From Deltaproteobacteria bacterium (GTDB lineage Bacteria > Desulfobacterota > Dissulfuribacteria > Dissulfuribacterales > UBA3076), in NCBI GenBank assembly GCA_027004315.1, contig JALTHV010000090.1, positions 1 through 7,190 on the forward strand: DNA of 7,190 bases. The letters are read 5' to 3'. The notes beneath the pieces are model-generated. The model searched no databases and was not told where the DNA came from. It was given only the letters and a program-made list of their open reading frames with translations. Of this stretch, positions 5,961 to 7,190 are shown one piece after another (within the stretch, counting starts at the first letter, position 1; each line of letters starts with the position of its first letter). The position numbers and the translations under genes are program-made.

Positions 5961-6215
5961 ACTCTAATTAAAGAAAGTTTAGGTCTATTAGCTCTAAATG
6001 TAAAGTACTTAAAATCAAAAAATACCCCTACAGACCAAAAAAACATGATAAGGGCTTTTAGCTGGCTATTACAATAGCTTGCATCTAGTGCTTATTCTGG
6101 TATCTTTTTAGAATATAGGAATGACCCGTAGTCATTGCATATCCTGATCGGCCAGAGCTGTTCAGGATGGAGGTCCTATATCTTTAGGAGAAACAGATAG
6201 TTATATCCTTAACTA
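5961..6215. other. Non-coding gap between sigma gene and greA with several small hairpins
   Basis: No open reading frame longer than about ten codons with a plausible start was found on the plus strand. What is visible: GCTATT-ac-AATAGC (6065-6078); AATGAC-ccgta-GTCATT (6120-6136); ATCCTGA (6141-6147) facing TCAGGAT (6162-6168), extended inward by CGGC/GCTG with one mismatch; and TCCTA (6174-6178) facing TAGGA (6185-6189). The last three follow one another within 70 bases. CTTTAGGAGAA at 6182-6192 recurs exactly at 6291-6301, where it is the greA ribosome-binding site, but no start codon follows the first copy. This could be the greA leader, a small RNA, or plain AT-rich spacer. Confidence 0.4.
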
Positions 6216-6272
6216 GTAACTTCTCAATAAGTTGGAGCAATACAGCGTTCCCCCAAGATATTGAGATATTAT
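6216..6272. repeat. Palindromic intergenic element C, short relative of element B
   Basis: It begins GTAACTTCTCAATAAGT (6216-6232), matching the left end of element B apart from one T and the inverted right end of B at 15 of 17. Bases 6216-6237 face 6251-6272 without gaps: 17 of 22 positions pair, including one G.T, with the eight-base run TCTCAATA's arm 6222-6229 against 6259-6266 and TTGG/CCAA at 6232-6235/6253-6256. The loop is 13 bases. It lies 37 bases before greA, and TATTAT at 6267-6272 could serve as a greA -10 box, though no good -35 sits at the right distance. Confidence 0.6.
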
Positions 6273-6308
6273 AGATAGTTCACCTTCAAGCTTTAGGAGA
6301 ATAGGCAT

Positions 6309-6779
6309 ATGGAGCGGACCCCTTTTACGAGAGAGGGTTATGAAAAGCTTAAAAAGGAATTAGAGACCCTGGAAAGGGTAGAAAGGCCCAAAGTGATCAA
6401 GGCCATTGAAGTAGCTAGGGCCCATGGTGATCTGAGCGAGAATGCAGAATATGATGCCGCAAAGGAACGCCAGGCCCATGTTGAGGGCCGTATCCAGTAT
6501 CTTCATAACAAGCTGGACTCAGCAGACGTGATAGACTGTAAAGATCAAGGCTGTGAGCGGGTTATATTTGGGGTAAAGGTAAGGCTGGAAAATGTCGACA
6601 GCGGAGAGGAGAGCGTCTACAGACTGGTAGGGCCAGACGAATCCGATATAAAAAAAGGGAGTATCTCAATCAGATCTCCCTTAGGTCAAGCACTTATAGG
6701 CAAATATGAAGGAGACGAAGTCACAATCCGCACACCTGCAGGAGTCAGAAATTATGAGATACTAGAAATTTTTGTATAG
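6309..6779 (+). CDS. greA: Transcription elongation factor GreA
   Basis: GreA binds in the secondary channel of RNA polymerase and stimulates cleavage of the backtracked 3' end of the transcript, rescuing stalled complexes. It has 156 residues, close to the usual 158. The N-terminal antiparallel coiled coil (about 1-75) carries the tip sequence GDLSENAEYDAAKERQ, with the Mg2+-coordinating Asp41 and Glu44 at the same numbers as in E. coli GreA. The C-terminal FKBP-like domain follows with VIFGVKVRLENVDSG, YRLVGPDESD, ISIRSPLGQALIGK and the final IRTPAGVRNYEIL. The ATG is preceded by AGGAG (6295-6299) at a 9-base spacing. It stands alone on this strand, transcribed divergently from the sigma gene and convergent with the universal stress protein gene, only 9 bases from that stop codon. 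No separate terminator fits between them. Confidence 0.98.
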   Translation: MERTPFTREGYEKLKKELETLERVERPKVIKAIEVARAHGDLSENAEYDAAKERQAHVEGRIQYLHNKLDSADVIDCKDQGCERVIFGVKVRLENVDSGEESVYRLVGPDESDIKKGSISIRSPLGQALIGKYEGDEVTIRTPAGVRNYEILEIFV

Positions 6780-6788
6780 CTCAGTTAC

Positions 6789-7190
6789 TTAGGCATTCTC
6801 ATCTGACCATCCCATGGGCACACAGAGTACAGGGCAAGGTAAGATACGAACCACTTTTTCCACTGTGCTACCGAAAAAGATCTCGTCTATTTCTCCCTTT
6901 CCCTTACTTCCATAGCCCCCCATTAGGATGAGGTCTGTCTGTAGTTCCTTGGCCTTTATGGCAATCTCCTGAAATGGATACCCATAAGATACGATGGTCT
7001 CTTTTACCAGATTATTACCATCCCAATCGCTCAAAAAATGCCGAAGGTCCTGTTTGGCATGGTTTGTGAGTCTCTCCTTCACTTTTTCAATGGGTTCTTT
7101 TGTATAACTAGCAATACGAGAGGCCTCACGTGAATCTACGACGTGAATAAATACAAACTCTGCCTTCCATGAGGGTCCCATTTTTTTTGC
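6789..7190 (-). CDS. Universal stress protein, UspA family, N-terminus outside the window
   Basis: This is a small cytoplasmic nucleotide-binding stress protein of the UspA superfamily. The visible part (about 130 residues) has the beta strand FVFIHVVD, and then LILMGGYGSKGKG and FFGSTVEKVVRILPCPVLCVP. The ATP-binding pattern G-2x-G-9x-G-S fits GSKG-KGEIDEIFF-GS, suggesting the ATP-binding subclass. The first strand and helix of the fold, normally an ILVPTDGS-like segment of about 30 residues, are missing. The frame is open to the window edge (AKK before the ATG at 7181), and these residues fit the end of the first helix. The ATG at 7181 is thus probably internal, and the true start lies beyond 7190. 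It is convergent with greA. The family call is firm; the partner and stress signal are unknown. Confidence 0.92.
   Translation of the reverse strand, partial: AKKMGPSWKAEFVFIHVVDSREASRIASYTKEPIEKVKERLTNHAKQDLRHFLSDWDGNNLVKETIVSYGYPFQEIAIKAKELQTDLILMGGYGSKGKGEIDEIFFGSTVEKVVRILPCPVLCVPMGWSDENA

Noticed and set aside
943..6308. CRISPR array or tandem repeats in the gaps
   Set aside because: The repeated units are few, inverted or far apart and do not alternate with regular spacers.
6789..7181. A complete 130-residue universal stress protein starting at the ATG at 7181
   Set aside because: The first strand and helix of the fold are missing and the frame is open to the window edge, so the gene is cut by the window.

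Overview
The window looks like ordinary chromosomal housekeeping DNA from a Gram-negative bacterium of moderate GC content. The GroEL, GreA and sigma-factor sequences, together with HrcA/CIRCE control of groESL and a PflX-type radical SAM protein, suggest a deltaproteobacterium (Desulfobacterota). That placement is inferred from remembered family sequences and not from a search. No tRNA, rRNA, CRISPR array, transposase or phage gene is visible.

Layout. On the plus strand, positions 1-942 hold a radical SAM protein of the pyruvate formate-lyase-activase-like COG1313 type, whose true start is probably left of the window. A strongly palindromic intergenic element (about 974-1119) separates it from a leftward block. 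In transcription order that block is an RpoD-type sigma-70 factor (5854-4463), a SuhB-type inositol-1-monophosphatase (4180-3347), then groES (3093-2803) and groEL (2764-1121). groESL has its own promoter with a CIRCE operator at 3229-3255. On the right, greA (6309-6779) reads rightward and converges, with only 9 bases between, on a universal stress protein gene (6789-7190, minus) whose N-terminus lies beyond the window.

The genes share a loose theme of transcription and stress: a sigma factor, the GreA transcript-cleavage factor, the HrcA-regulated chaperonin and a UspA-family protein. SuhB-type proteins can also act in transcription antitermination in some proteobacteria, but nothing in this sequence shows that role here.

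The least explained signal is in the gaps. Three intergenic spaces carry imperfect palindromic elements that look related. Element B (4220-4428) and element C (6216-6272) share a 17-base terminal sequence with inverted partners. Elements A (974-1119) and B share a 21-base motif with one difference, and both contain a long gap-free imperfect stem capped by a perfect 5-bp hairpin with a 3-base loop. They may be copies of a dispersed repeat (MITE/REP-like) or structured RNA family. The 5855-6308 gap between the sigma gene and greA holds several further small hairpins and no convincing gene.
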